Of a stretch of 64,000 nucleotides of DNA, positions 24,032 through 35,505 are shown piece by piece. A program made the translations under genes and the position numbers. This DNA is from Chinchilla lanigera (lineage: Eukaryota > Chordata > Mammalia > Rodentia > Chinchillidae), in assembly GCF_000276665.1 (NCBI RefSeq), contig NW_004955417.1, positions 31,128,965-31,192,964 of the forward strand. Direction: 5' to 3'. A model generated the notes under the pieces. The model was not told the DNA's origin. It did not search any database and saw nothing but the letters and a program-made list of their open reading frames with translations. The stretch's first letter is position 1. Each line of letters opens with the position of its first letter.

Positions 24032-24662
24032 GTGCAGTCATCCCTTGGTACTAGCAGGAGACTCGGTTCAGGGTCTCCATGGATACTGGCATTTGTGGGC
24101 ACACAGACCTTATAGAAAATGGCACGGCATTCACATAAACCCGCACTCGCCTCTCGTTCAGTCCCAGATTTCAACACCAGATGAGTGGAGGAGAGAACTC
24201 AACAGTTCTCTCAAGCAGGTTATTGCTAACCCTGACGGGAGCTCTCGGCGAGCAGAACAGGAAAGGTGTCTCTCACAGGCTAAGAGCTTTTCGACAGCGT
24301 TTTTTGGCAGGCTTTTGAGGGGCTGGGTCCGAGAAGCAGGAGGCTGATGTTCCCTCCGTGGCCTGCTGACATGTCCTCCGGGAAGCCTGCGTTTCTCTGG
24401 GGCGGTGGATGGGCTCATTAACCCACGGTGTCCCTGTGCAGACTCTCCCTCCCATACCCTTTAAATCACTCCTCTCCAAATCGTTTATGACACCTAATAA
24501 ACATAAATGCTGAGGAAGTAGTTGTCACGCCGCATATTTACAGAATAATGTTGGGGAAAACGTCTGCACATTCAATACAGATAAAATTTCTTTGTAATAT
24601 TTTTGTTCCATGGCTAATTGAATCATGGATGTGGAACCCACAAGTACAGAGACTGATTGCAC
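24032..24662 (+). mobile_element. MER2/Tigger-type DNA transposon, interrupted
   Basis: The left end GTGCAGTCATCCCTTGGTAC is followed by 'gggtctccatggatactgg' and 'cttatagaaaatggcacggc'. The right part has CTTTAAATCACTCCTC, 'cgtttatgacacctaataaac', 'gtctgcacattcaatacag' and 'ggctaattgaatcatggatg', ending in GACTGATTGCAC. These are MER2-family (pogo/Tigger) landmarks in order. Imperfect terminal inverted repeats remain (GTGCAGTCA against GTGCAATCA). The element is split by about 280 bp of foreign sequence at 24155-24437. Confidence 0.85.
24155..24437. other. CpG-rich insert inside the MER2 element
   Basis: About 283 bp separates the two halves of MER2 where the consensus is continuous. The insert is markedly richer in CpG than its surroundings (for example CTCTCGGCGAGC, TTTTCGACAGCG, CTCCGGGAAGCCTGCG). 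Short C/T-rich motifs at its two edges resemble each other and could be a diverged target duplication. I do not recognise its family. Confidence 0.5.
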
Positions 24663-27029
24663 CCAGAAATGGTGGAAATAATTTATTAATTAGTGTGGGA
24701 AGACAGAGGGTCATGCTTGCTTGCACTTTGGTAGAAGTTTGGTATATTTCAGGACATCTAGGCTTTCTGCATAACTTTCTCACAGCATGCTCCTTCTTAT
24801 TAACAGAAACTCTGGAGGGAGAGAGATGGCAGGTGAGAGGTGAGGAGAGCTTGGGCTCGTGTTTCGGGGCGGAGACTCTGACCTGGAGTCCCTCACTCAT
24901 CTCGCATATTTGTGACTCACGTGAAAGAGAAGGGGTGCAGGTTATGTGAACGGCGACTGGAGGCACCACAGGAAAGGGGAGCGGTGAACACGACAGCCAG
25001 GCACCATGATCTGCAATTTTGCATTCCTGATATTAAAACTTTCTCTGACTGGGTTCATGCTATGGAGAACAAATCGAAATATGATGAGGCAAACATTCTA
25101 TACAGTCACGGGATGAGATCACAGTTAAACAGTAACATATTTCTTCCTAGTATTCCCTTGAAAGTGTTCTCATCTTAGTTTTTCAGTTCATAAATAGCTT
25201 TACTCTTCCCTCCTCAGTACTAAAAATTCTTTCGGACTGTTCAAACCTTCTTTTGCACACAAAGCACAAAATTATACAGTGCAGATGTGAATTCTTTAGA
25301 TTAAAAATAGGATCATAGTTTAAGATTCAAAGATGAGGTACAGCAGTCAAACTTCTGCAGAGTGTATTTCATCCCCTGTGTGTCACTCAGTAACCCATGC
25401 GCTCACACTGGTGCTCACTGTGGAAAATAATTATTTTGCTCTTGAGAAACCCAATCCGTTTTAAACCTCTCTACTCAACATTAACCTGGAAGCAAGCTTA
25501 ATTTTACTGTAGGGATGGAGTCTCATATACCTGAAAAAGAAATTTTATATTTGGAAAACACCAGTTATGTTGTATCTTAAGCAAATGCGCTCCTCGAATG
25601 AAGGAACAGGACATGACATGTGTGTCGTAGGTCGAGCATGCCTCATATAAGCCTCATGCGTCCTCTAAGCCTCAGGAGAATACTCAGTGTATAAATGAAT
25701 CACTTAGTGACATAGCCAATTGGCTTGACTGACCTGAGATATTAAGTTGTAATTTCCTGGGAGCCAGCAGCAGCTTACTTCTTTTAAACAAGTCAACCTT
25801 TCACTTAGCTCTTTAATTAGCTTCACTACTGACTCAGGTCAGAGTACTTTTAAAATGATAACTCACTCATTACTCTGTTATTTCTATTTCTATTTCCTAT
25901 TTTATTATATTATTTCCATACTGACCTTTTGCATTATTTATAGTGTTGTTATTTCTAGTACATTTCTCTCCTATAAAACATTATTCTATTTGAAAAGTGA
26001 GAGAATCAAGAATACTATCGTGCAATTTAAAATAAAACCCTCAAATTAAAGTTTGCTCTGAATTTCACTCTTAGACTTCAAAATTGTTTCATTGGCTTTG
26101 TCACTTTGTTGGCAGATGCAGGTAACAAATCTTGGGGAATTAGCAGCCCCTCGATGAGTATTTTTGGTACTGATGTTGCTGTGTAAAAACTGAGTTTGAA
26201 TTTTTTATTTGTGCTGTGGAAGAGCGAGTCATCTTCCCACTGCCTTCCCTGAGAGGTGGCGGTGCTGACCGTGTGCGGGGTGGCCTGGCCAGTGACCTTG
26301 TGCCTGGAGAGCGCTGGCGGTCTGAAGGAAGACCACTGCGCACCGCGTTATCACCCTTCCTGGCTCTTAAGTGAAGACAAGGGGCCATGGCAGTGAGCTT
26401 TCTATTTGTTTAAACGTATGCTGTAAAAGTTCCATGATTTTGGTGGGACTTATATATATATACACAACCTGTCCATTAGTCACCTCATACATTTCATTAT
26501 CACTTCATACTTTATTTTCTTCCCTTGACCTCAGGAAGATCCCCAAGTTATTCTAAAGCTCATTAGTATCTCCGAACACTCACAAAAATCCATAAATGAC
26601 TTCTTAATGGTCATTACTAATCAGTATTAAGCAAACCTGCTCTGGCTAGAAGTCAGTGTATGGAGACTTTTAAAATCTCTTCAGTATGCAAATTCTCTCT
26701 TCTCTTATATTAATTCTCTCTCTTTTGAGTGGTAAAACTAATTCAAAATGTTTACCTTTCAGTGACAGTAGTACAACGAATGTGCGAATTCCATCCTCGC
26801 TTTCCATTTTTACTTCCATGTAGAGGAAAAAAAGGAGACTGCAGACCGCTCTAACTTACAGACCCTCTTCTGGGATCCTTCCTCCCCTCTGGTGGGTCCT
26901 CTGACTCGGGTGGCTGTGGACAGTGCACTTGTCGTGTTGTATTTAGAGTCAGTTTCCAGCCTCTGTGGGCACCTGTGCCATGAGAGGGACGATTTATATT
27001 GGTGAGGGACGTGGGATAACAGAAACACA
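24663..27029. other. Intergenic DNA, no gene seen
   Basis: No recognised feature. It is AT-rich in the middle (25850-26050). A short moderately CpG-rich patch lies at 26230-26350, open on the minus strand as a basic proline/arginine-rich frame with no known domain. Confidence 0.4.
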
Positions 27030-27220
27030 GGATTTAGAAGAATACAGCTGAAGGTCAAATCCTGGCTCTGCCGTGTGTATTTTGGGCAAATCGCCTGTCA
27101 GACAGTGATAATGCTGACAATAGTCTCACGTGGTTGTAGCAGAGACTGAAAGATAGTAAAGTCCTAGCACAGTGTCAGCTGTGCCGTGAGCGTGGGGTGC
27201 CGGTCAGGCATCACTTTTGT
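27030..27220 (+). repeat. MIR relic
   Basis: MIR landmarks in order on the plus strand: AGGTCAAATCCTGGCTCTGC, TTTTGGGCAAATCGCCTG, 'gacagtgataatgctgac', CACGTGGTTGTAGCAGAGAC and 'aaagtcctagcacagtg'. Confidence 0.75.
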
Positions 27221-27769
27221 TCCTGCTTCTCTGCCCAAGAAGGCAGCACACTGAGAAGCGCTTCTTAAACTCCAAGAGGAGCGGCCGCTGCAGTGTGGCC
27301 CTAAAGAGAACAAGAACGAGTTGAGGACAGATTCCCGAATGAAAGGCCAATATTTTCAGTAGTGTCTATGGGGCACAGATTGTTATCGTTCATTCGGGTT
27401 TAGTAAGAGTCAAAAGGAACTGCAAATAAAGGCTCCTAGAGTACACTGGATTTTGCCCCCAAGTTTTGAGGAGTACCATCATTTAACTGAGTACATTAGC
27501 AGTTTGGCCAAAAGAACTTGACCAAAGTTATGACACTTCTGTTTAAGCTATTTCAAGCCCATCTATCATCTTTTTGAGTACACAGACAAAAAAAACCCAG
27601 TTCTTCTCTGTATCTCACTAAGCACAAACTTTTGTGACCAAATATGTGGAATTTTCCCACAAAAATTCAGTCCCCCAAATGTCTGCAAATGCCAAATGAA
27701 TGTCTTATAATTCCATTCAATTCTGACACTATCAGTCTGAATTAGTGTAGAATCCACAAATTAAGGGCT

Positions 27770-28200
27770 CGCTCCCATAAGACTGCTCCCCGCTTCTGAC
27801 ACCAGTTGACAATGTTGGGTCTTTAGTTTGCCCATAACTTCTGTCTGATTCGTCCACAGATCAAAGGTTCCCATGACCCCTCCTTGGTTTCAATCCTTTG
27901 CCGAATGGCTTACAGAACTCAAGGAAATGTGCTTGCCAGTTTATTGTGTAAGAAGGATAGGATCAAGGGTCAGGTGAACCACCAGGTGAAGAGGTGCACA
28001 GGGGGGACCCGGCAGGGCTTTGAATGCCGGAGCTTCTGTCCCACGGCATGGGGAGGACACGATCCAGCGTGAGGGTGTGCTCCCCAGCAGACAGCTCTAG
28101 CACCCGTGCTTTGGGTCTTTTCCTGAGATTTCATCACATAAGCATGATTAATTATTAACCCATTTCTAGCCCTTCTTTTCCTTTTGGAAGTACAGAGGGC
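27770..28200 (-). mobile_element. Ancient endogenous-retrovirus LTR (ERVL/ERV1 type), solo
   Basis: The block carries LTR landmarks I know from an ancient mammalian LTR: CATGACCCCTCCTTGGTTTC, AATGGCTTACAGAACTCAAG, AGCTTCTGTCCCACGGCATG and TTTCATCACATAAGCATGAT. On the minus strand a CAATAAACT signal precedes the putative 3' part. No internal retroviral genes are attached. The subfamily is uncertain. It lies directly upstream, in plus coordinates, of LTR-like copy B. Confidence 0.6.
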
Positions 28201-28262
28201 AGGATTGAAAGATTCAAGTTTCTTACTCTTACCAATTCTGGGCTACCGGAATCTTCTCTTAC

Positions 28263-28685
28263 AGGTAATTTCTAGGTCCTCTCTGTCCTGGACAAAGAAT
28301 CAAATGGAATAAGTATAAATGGTGGCAAAATTTCACATTTATTAAAGGTAGGGAAAAAACCCAGAACGGTAGGGCAAAACAGGCTCTGTAGAGCAAGTTT
28401 GGACCAAGTAAAAAGGAAGAATTAAAAATGAAATGCACCCTGCAGTGTGGGATGGGCTATCGTGAAGTGGCTCCATAGGGAGCGCTTAATGACAACTGTC
28501 TCTTTTTTCTTCTGTTTCCCACACTGGTGTCACATCCAGGTCATTCTGTCAAAAATCTCCTGAGTTCCTGAGAGCAGTCCTTATGCAGGGTTCTGAGAGC
28601 CATTCTGTGTGTGTCTTCCGAGAGCTTGTCCCCCTTCCTTTCTTGGCTGGTTTAGCCATGCTCTACCTTTCTGTCCCATCATCAT
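28263..28685 (-). repeat. LTR-like dispersed repeat, copy B
   Basis: The partner of copy A, sharing the same ordered landmarks over about 420 bp. A stretch of about 30 bp near 28475-28510 is absent from copy A. On the minus strand it also keeps the AATAAA signal. The two copies are clearly diverged, so they are not a recent duplication. Confidence 0.6.
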
Positions 28686-28809
28686 GGCTTACTGAGTCTT
28701 CCTAGTGGCCAGCCATACCCAGGAGCCCACTAAGCGTAGCCACATTAGCACGAAAGATACTCGCATTAGTGCAGTTAGAAACAGTGGAGCTGAGTGAGTC
28801 GCTCCCTTC

Positions 28810-28992
28810 CTCCATTTAATTTTTTTTTGTTTGTGTTTTTGAGACAGAGTCCTGCTGTGCAGTTCAGGCTGGCCTTGAGTTCACTTTGTAGCCAAGGCTG
28901 GTCTCGAACTTGCAATGATCCTCCTGCCTCAGCCTCTTGAGTGCTGGGATCACAGGCGTGCACCACCATGCCGGGCACCTCCATTAAATTTT
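28810..28992 (-). mobile_element. B1-like SINE, minus strand, with TSD
   Basis: 7SL-type SINE in reverse: GAGACAGAGTCCTGCTGTGC, then CCTCAGCCTCTTGAGTGCTG, ending CACCACCATGCCGGGC. Near-identical direct repeats CTCCATTTAATTTT (left, about 28810-28823) and CTCCATTAAATTTT (right, about 28979-28992) flank it. The B1 tail is the T-rich stretch at 28821-28840. Confidence 0.95.
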
Positions 28993-29379
28993 AGACAGCA
29001 CCCTAGGGCAATGGTGGCAAATCTATGCACTCGTGCTGTGGCAAGCTGTTCATAGGGTTATGCCTGCTTCCACTGTCCTAAGAGAAAGCAAAACAACAAC
29101 AGCTTGTGAGATTGCTGATGCTCTGTGGAGAGAGCACATTTGCATTGGATCGTCTCACTTGATTTTGGTCACTTTTACGCTCCCATCTCATTACAGGCTT
29201 ATAAATATGCCCTACATGTGACACATTAATTGAGATCAGAGTCAGTTCTGGGATAGACATGCATGCCTTTAAATTCTGAAAGCTTTCATTAACCCTCGTT
29301 TCTGCTGCGGCTGCTACTTTTGACCTGTGTGTAGTGCTTTTCTGTTGCCCTAGCACCTTTCCTGGTCTGTATTACACCT

Positions 29380-29530
29380 TTCTTGGCAGGGACTGGCCCT
29401 GATCACAACTTCCTGTGATCTTCAATAAACACAGCTGCTCGCTGCTTACTACTGGGTGTGCGCTTGGTAATTCTTTCCTGTCCACAAAAACCTGAACTAT
29501 TATTAGCCCATTCAACCGTAACATCATCAC
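29380..29530 (+). repeat. Possible LTR R/U5 relic
   Basis: The text CTTCAATAAACACAGCTGCT, then CGCTGCTTACTACTGGG and GGTAATTCTTTCCTG, has the layout of a class I LTR: polyadenylation signal, short R, then U5. The upstream U3 is not evident, so this may be a truncated LTR or coincidence. Confidence 0.35.
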
Positions 29531-30084
29531 CCGGAAAATACCAAGGAATTTAAAAGTTCTACTGTCAAGAATTGGGGGCAGAGATAGATACATTTATATT
29601 TTATTGTTTTATAAGACTCATAAAAACAGGAAGTAGATGTCTGAAGATGCCATTTATTGCAACACATAAGAGTTGGAAGTTTTTCTCCTGTCTGTTCGGC
29701 CACAGCAGGTAAGATAAAGAGGGTTGTTTAAAGGCTTTCCACATTCGCCACAGGAGGTAACTCCAGTGGAGATAATTAAGTAATTTATGCTACAAATTAT
29801 TTCTACCCAGGGAAAGGCAGGTTGATTGCTCCTGCTGACAGACCACTGTGCAGTGTCGTGAAACCAGCTGCCCTCAGCCAGGCATGCTGTAAGGTCGGGG
29901 GAAGGTGAGACTCTTACCCGAGGGACAACCATGCTGGGGAGAACAACGCCTGGGAAAGAACTGAACATCTGCAGACCCTACCAGTTCTGACTTAGAACTC
30001 CTGGGTTCCTTCCCTCCTTAGCTGACTCACCCAGGAAAAGGCAGGGGAGTAGTGTAGACCGGTGAGGTCATCAAGCATTCTCCC
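29531..30084. other. Intergenic DNA, no gene seen
   Basis: No recognised gene. The minus-strand 104-codon frame at 29654-29968 has a CxxCG cluster (SCGECGKPLNN) that looks zinc-finger-like. It is a single occurrence without the spacing of a C2H2 finger. Confidence 0.4.
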
Positions 30085-30320
30085 TCCGAAGCCAGACTTC
30101 TTGAGTTTAAAATTCTAACTTAGCTGCTTTCAAGTCTGATGATCTTGTAAAGGCCTCTTAACCTCTTAATCTTGATTTCTTTATGCCTAAAATGAGATAA
30201 AAATAGGACCTGCCTCACAACTGTTTTTGTGAATAAAATCAGACAATGACTGTAGAGAACTTAGCACATTTATGGAGCATTTTAAATGATCAATAAATTA
30301 GAGTTTCTGCTGTTATATTT
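30085..30320 (+). repeat. MIR, nearly full length
   Basis: MIR landmarks on the plus strand: GAAGCCAGACTTCTTGAGTT, 'tgatcttgtaaaggcctctt', AACCTCTTAATCTTGATTTC, ATGAGATAAAAATAGGACCT, 'gcctcacaactgtttttgtg' and a final AAATGATCAATAAATTAGAG. It is one of the better preserved MIRs here. Confidence 0.8.
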
Positions 30321-30663
30321 AGAGGGTACTGTTGGTTCTGTATTAGAAAGCTAATGTAACAAGATAAAACTTTCTTCAAGTTCAGGGTAGCAGTGGAGGG
30401 ATCCCTAGAGAGCTAGAGAACCAAGAGTGTGGGGAGGGCGTCCAGGCCAGTATGTGGGGCTGGAAGGGTCGTGATGAAAGGTTACAGAGTCTAAAAAACC
30501 CAACAAATCAATCTGAATGAGTGGGTGCTGGGGTGTTAAGTAGGACGATGAGCACTGCTTGACAGCTCAGTAAACCCCACTGAGGACCTTGGGATAGTGT
30601 TAGGGTTGCATGTTGAGGTCTAACCTCAGTGTTAGAACATGACCTGGTCACTAGAGCATGTTT

Positions 30664-30760
30664 TGATTTTTGTTTTTTGTTTTTTGTTTTTTGTTTTTTT
30701 TGGGGGGGGGTTGTTTTTGCAACAGGGTCTCACTATGCAGTTCATGCTATGATGTGGTTT
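30664..30760 (-). mobile_element. B1-like SINE fragment with (TTTTTTG)n tail
   Basis: The A-rich tail of a minus-strand B1, seen as a repeated TTTTTTG 7-mer (30664-30701) and a run of nine G (30702-30710). It is followed by GCAACAGGGTCTCACTATGC and AGTTCATGCT, the 3' end of the B1 body. The rest of the SINE is missing. Confidence 0.75.
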
Positions 30761-30783
30761 CTGGGCAAGTCACTGACCAAAAG

Positions 30784-31275
30784 TAGGTATCTCACAAGTA
30801 GAGACCATACTCATAAGTGAAATAAGTCAGACCTGCATGTGCAAGCACCGCATTGTCTCACTAGTGTAAAACCTGAAAGAGTTAATGTAAACGAGGAGGT
30901 ATGATAGACATTGTGAAATGATAGGAAAACGCTCAAGGGTAAAAGGCAACTGGGATGTGGGAAAAGAAAAGGGAAAGAAGGAGAAATTTTGTATGTATGT
31001 ATATACAGGATAGTTAACATAGTTGTTCAACTATCTTCTATTTCTTTGCTGAAAGAAACTGTCAAGAAGTCCTTGATTGATTGCATGTCTCTATCTGTTT
31101 TCCTGAGAAACCACTTTGAAAATATCAATGTGTAATACAACAAGCATTGTTAATTTCCTACCACTTTGTAACTCTGTATTGTGTGTACTGTTCTTTTGCT
31201 ATTTTGTAAAAGGTTGTCTGTCTGTTAATGTTTTCCTCCTTTTATTTTTAAAATTAAAAAAAAATATAGGTATCT
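30784..31275 (+). mobile_element. Short L1 3' end with 9-bp TSD
   Basis: About 470 bp of L1 3' end (30793-31266) between direct repeats TAGGTATCT at 30784-30792 and 31267-31275. It begins in the last ORF2 codons (GAGACCATACTCATAAGTGA) and contains the single-module 3'UTR, ending in an A-rich tail. It is close in sequence to the 3' end of the young L1 at 10965-12514. Confidence 0.93.
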
Positions 31276-33440
31276 GTGCATCTTAACTCCTTGTTGACAA
31301 AGTAAGAGAACTGGCCAGCCTCACTTTCCTGAAAGGCTTCTGTGGTGAACACTGAGAAGAACATGTCCTTCTAGCTTGCATGGAAGAATATGGGATGGGT
31401 TGTTCCCCTCTGTCTCCCCATTTCTAACCCAGAATACTCTGGGCTCAGAATTAATGGTTCTATACTCGGCAGAAGACCATGTCATAATAACCCCATCAGA
31501 GAGCAGTCCACTTCTCTCAGAGTAATAAAAATCACACATTTATAACTAGTGTGAAATAAACACTGTGAGCTTTGGTTGTTTCTCTGAAAGAATCTATCAT
31601 CTGTCTGTGAAAACTTTACCACTCAGAAGTTTACAGTAATAAATGTGGACTTTTTATTTCATTTTATTCTCACTCTTCCCCTCAAGAAACAATGGAATGT
31701 TCACATCTCTTCTGAGTCACTGTGACTCAATTTCAAAAACATTAAGTGTTGAAGGGTAAGAAGCACGGCTGGCCCTGGAGCAATTCCTCGAGGGAGTGAA
31801 ATCTGTGCTGGGACCCATTTCCCTCCCCGATTATGCTGAGCACATGCTTTTGTTCTTCTGCCTGAACCTCACATGTCTTTCATGTAAGTTGGTTAGTAAT
31901 GAATGATTGTGGCTGATCAGCCAGTCATGCTGAAGTAAGAAAATACCCTACTTATTCTTGGTGAAGATGTCTTTCCAGGTATGGAAGCTGAAGCTCTGAT
32001 TATTAGGTAATTTTGCCAAAAATATTAACTAGTGACTCTGAGCTGGGATTGGAATGTAGGTTGGATTTATCCTGTTTTGTCCGCTTTATTTCCCCCTCCA
32101 GAAGATTTAGTTGGCTTTGCTATGAGCATTCTGTGGAGTTGTAGGCACCAATATTCGTTTCTAAGTAATAATTTTTGCTATTTAGCAGCCTGACCAGGCT
32201 CCTTACTTTATCTCAGTGGTGACTGCTCTCATGTAAAAGTTTGTGGATATCAGACCTCTCCTTTCTGCCATAGTGTGAGACATAAAACTTCCAAGATGTG
32301 CATTGTCATGCAAGTGTGCATTATTTTGGTATTTTATTTCAGTTGGCTTTATAGGAGAATTACTTTGCAAAGATCTTGGAGACAAGTACCCGCCTCTATC
32401 AGAGGTGAATATAAGCCAAAAGCAGAAGAAAAGTTTACCAAGTGAAAGATGACAAACACATTGGCAAGCTGAGGTTCCTGGCTGACATCTCACAGGGAAG
32501 CTGAGAGAAGACGGAGCCGACGGTGCAGGCACCGAGAGAGCTTTCACGGCCACCTGGCTTCATCGTCTGGGGCAGAGTCGGAAGAGGAGCAGAGAGCAAC
32601 CAGGGAGGCCGCAGTACTAAGCTCCCTCGCTGCCCCACCCTGACACAGCAGTGTTCCATGGGTGGCAGCTAATGAAACAAGCTTATCAGCAAGAAGAGAA
32701 AGTCAACGTCTGGCATTTGTAGAAGGAATTTCTAGCCATGAGCATTATTCAGCTTGTGTTTTACCAAACACTGTCCCTCCTGTAGATAGTCCCCTTTCCC
32801 ACCATTAGACTAGACTCTATCCACCGTTTTGGAAAGAAGCCGTCGTCACGTGGGCCTGGTGTGCTTTTCGGAGGTGTTCTGTAGAAGAAGGCTCGCACAT
32901 AGCTGAAGGCTGCCGAGCAGTCTCCGTGCCTGTTCCCGTGTCCATCACCATCCTCTCCACTTCCTTCGTTTGCTCTGCGAGAACGGCTGATGAGGGGGTT
33001 TCCACTGCATGACAGCCAAGACCACTGCTCCTCGAGAGGCTCATAGGGAAATTGTGTCTTCAGCTCAGTGCTACAGCTGGGAGGCCAGGGGCTCTGCAGT
33101 CTGAGGAGAGCTGGTGGTTTCACCGCAGGTGGGTTCAGGCGAACTGCACTTCCGAGGGATGGGCCCCGCACTGTGGTCTGAGCAGGGGGGATCTGAGCGC
33201 TGCCCGACCTTCCATAGGTCTTTCTCCCTGGCACGGGGTGGAGGCTATCAGGAAGGCTCCCACCCTCCTATTCTTGCTCACTACCGCAGCAGGTGTGCGC
33301 ATGCATCCCTTTTTCTCCAGCTCTGCCTCCAGGGCTCTCCAGCTCACATACCAGCCTCCATCCAGACTCATCACAATTTCAAGTATGCCATGGCCAGACC
33401 GAGGTCTCCACCCTCCCCACCCGCTTCCGCGTCGGTTACT
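31276..33440. other. Intergenic DNA; GC-rich patch with overlapping frames at 32.4-33.5 kb
   Basis: 31276-32430 holds nothing recognisable. From 32440 onward GC and CpG rise, and long overlapping frames appear on both strands: minus 157 codons at 32761-33234 and plus 170 codons at 33052-33564. Neither shows a domain, and they are mutually antisense. The likely cause is composition plus an eroded LTR leading into the MLT1-like end at 33475. Confidence 0.4.
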
Positions 33441-33474
33441 GGAGTCGTCTCTGAGTCCTCAGGGTTACTTTAGG

Positions 33475-33565
33475 GCTTCGACCTCCAGAAACATAAGATC
33501 ACCCGTCTGTGTTGTTCTAAGCCACGTCTCATGGCAAGGTGTCACAGAGGCAGCGAGGATGTAAA
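33475..33565 (+). mobile_element. MLT1-type MaLR LTR, 3' end
   Basis: The ordered phrases TCGACCTCCAGAAACATAAG, TCTGTGTTGTTCTAAGCCAC and 'ggcaaggtgtcacagaggc' match the conserved 3' end of MLT1 LTRs. The body upstream is too eroded to delimit. Confidence 0.6.
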
Positions 33566-34379
33566 CATGCAAGGGTAAGAAGCACTGACATTTCTTCAGC
33601 AGAAAAGGTGATTCTGTAATTGCATTACTGCCTTTGTATTTCTGGGTGTGAAGCAAAATTGGCAAGAAAATCAGAAGGAACTTACTTGGTGCCTTTACCT
33701 GAGTGGCTCCTTATGTATTTCTGGTCTCTGGGCATCACCCACCTCCCTCTCTGCCAAGCTATTCAGCTCACACAAACTACACGCTGAGTCTGCATGCTTC
33801 ACGCCTGGGCCTGCGAGCAGAGCTGTGGGCAGGGCTAGTGCAGACTCCGAGGGTCAGCGGAGACTGTTGCTTTCCTAAGGCTTTTTGGTTTCAAGGTCCA
33901 TTAATACCGTGTCAGTTCGCAATTACTAATTAAACAGGAGAATTTGCTTTTGTGATCCTGCGGAGAGTTCTGCTCAGAAACTTCTACAAGTTTTTGACTT
34001 CTTGAAGTTCAACATTTTCAAGGCTATTAAACTTCAGTGGAGCAAAATAACTTTTACAATACAAAATGTTTTTCTTTTCATGTATTTATTCTTTTCTACT
34101 AACGAACTGTTTCATTGCTAATGAGATTCTAGTAAGACTCACATCCTTCCTAGTCTTTGCTTCGTCGTTTTATGATTTTTCAAATGGTTCAAATCAAGTC
34201 AACCCACATCTAAGTAATAAACTCTCAGTAACTTGATGAAATTTCCAAACTGTCATTTTAAAAAACCTCTCTAGAAATAGTCTTAAATTTAGGTACTGCT
34301 GTAACTTTTAACTGATTATATTCAGTTACACTGGGTAAGAAGTCTGAAGTGTCATGTGCAGCCTCTCATTCCTCCTAAT

Positions 34380-34500
34380 CGTTAACAGTTATTGAGCACT
34401 TGCTGTGTGTGGGCACCAGGCTCTGTATTTTTACACGTAGGGCCTGTGTGATCCCACAGCTCTGTGCTGTAGCAGGGCAGATTGACTGTACTAATGGCTC
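34380..34500 (-). repeat. MIR relic
   Basis: The plus strand reads GTTATTGAGCACTTGCTGTG, 'tgggcaccaggctctg' and 'cacgtagggcctgtgtgatc'. This is the standard start of a minus-strand MIR 3' half. Confidence 0.65.
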
Positions 34501-34619
34501 TGATTTTCACCCGTCTCTGTATCCTCACACTTTAATGATTTCTTGCAACACCGACTTGAGGTTTGACCTTCCTCTGACCAGTGGAACAATAGCAAACTTA
34601 ATGCAAGCAGAATTTTGAA

Positions 34620-34880
34620 GAAGGACTTGTACATTTCTCTCTGTCTCCTGGACTTCTGCCACCAACGCTCAGCCGGCCTGAAAGAACTAACTTTCTCTAG
34701 AGACATTTGACGTATGTGGAGAAGAGCCAGTTTGTCTCAAGCAGGGTCAGAAGCTGCCTGACCTGATGAGATCAGCAGCCTACCAGCCCCGATTATGAGC
34801 TGTAATAAGTGGTTACTGGTTTAAAGTCTAAGTTTTGGGGTGCTTGGTTATTTGGCAATAATTAACTGGTACAAGTAGGT
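34620..34880 (+). mobile_element. MLT1-type MaLR LTR, 3' part
   Basis: Near its end the segment has CCAGCCCCGATTATGAGCTG, TAAGTGGTTACTGGTTTAAA, TCTAAGTTTTGGGGTGCTTG and 'ggcaataattaactggtac', the hallmark MLT1 3' terminus. The 5' limit is uncertain. Confidence 0.6.
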
Positions 34881-35069
34881 AATAATATTATTCTGATTTT
34901 ATGAATACACTGGATTTTAGAAAGATTAAATATTTGCTCAAGAGTTTCTTTTTAGACTGACTGCCTCTAAAGAGGTTGACTTAACCATGTGCTATCAAAC
35001 CATAATTTGGTGAACTGTAAATTGTTCAATCTAGATATCTATATACTAGTTCTTTATGCACCTATTGAT

Positions 35070-35143
35070 GTGTATATATACACACACACATATATATACA
35101 GATATATATATTAAAATATGTATATGCATGTATATGTGTGCGT
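35070..35143. repeat. TG/TA/CA-rich microsatellite
   Basis: A compound dinucleotide tract made of TGTATATATA, CACACACACA and TATATATAC runs, interrupted by AGATATATATA and TATGCATG. Confidence 0.85.
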
Positions 35144-35368
35144 TCTCTGCGGGTGTTGTATTTCCATTCTTATAGGTGAGAAATGAACATTATGAAGGAA
35201 GTAGCTGTGGTATGATGGGATGATAGGTGATTGTTATTGATTGATTAATTGCACACTAGGTAACAGTTGTCACTTTAGATAGAATTATTTTCCTGTTGTA
35301 TGGGGTTCTTCTTAGGGTGCAGAGTGCTTACAGACCCTACCCCTTATAGTGTTACATTGTCCCCCATT

Positions 35369-35505
35369 AAAATGACCACTAAAGGGGCTGGGGATTTAGC
35401 TCAGTGGCACAGCACCTGGCTGGCAAGTGCAAGGTCATGAGTTCGATTCCCGGTACTGGAAAAAACCAAAAAATAAATAAATGAATAAATAAAATGACCA
35501 CTAAA
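35369..35505 (+). mobile_element. ID-type tRNA-like SINE with 15-bp TSD
   Basis: The element begins GGGGCTGGGGATTTAGCTCA at 35384. It has a Pol III A box (TAGCTCAGTGGC) and B box (GAGTTCGATTCCC) and an A-rich tail with AAATAAATAAATG repeats. It sits between perfect copies of AAAATGACCACTAAA at 35369-35383 and 35491-35505. It is a retroposed tRNA-Ala-like sequence, not a tRNA gene: a mature acceptor stem is lacking and the 3' end is a tail. Confidence 0.96.

Noticed and set aside
23251..28685. The two LTR-like repeats as ends of one provirus.
   Set aside because: The intervening DNA contains MER2, a MIR and an older LTR, and no retroviral reading frames are visible. Kept only as a lead.
29654..29968. 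Minus frame with a CGECGKP cluster resembling a zinc finger.
   Set aside because: It lacks the C2H2 spacing and repeats, and sits alone in unique DNA.
32761..33564. Overlapping long open frames of 157 codons (minus) and 170 codons (plus).
   Set aside because: They are antisense to each other and sit in GC-rich DNA running into an MLT1-like end. They show no recognisable domain or splice structure.
35384..35490. tRNA gene with A and B boxes.
   Set aside because: The A-rich tail and flanking target duplication show it is an ID-type SINE.
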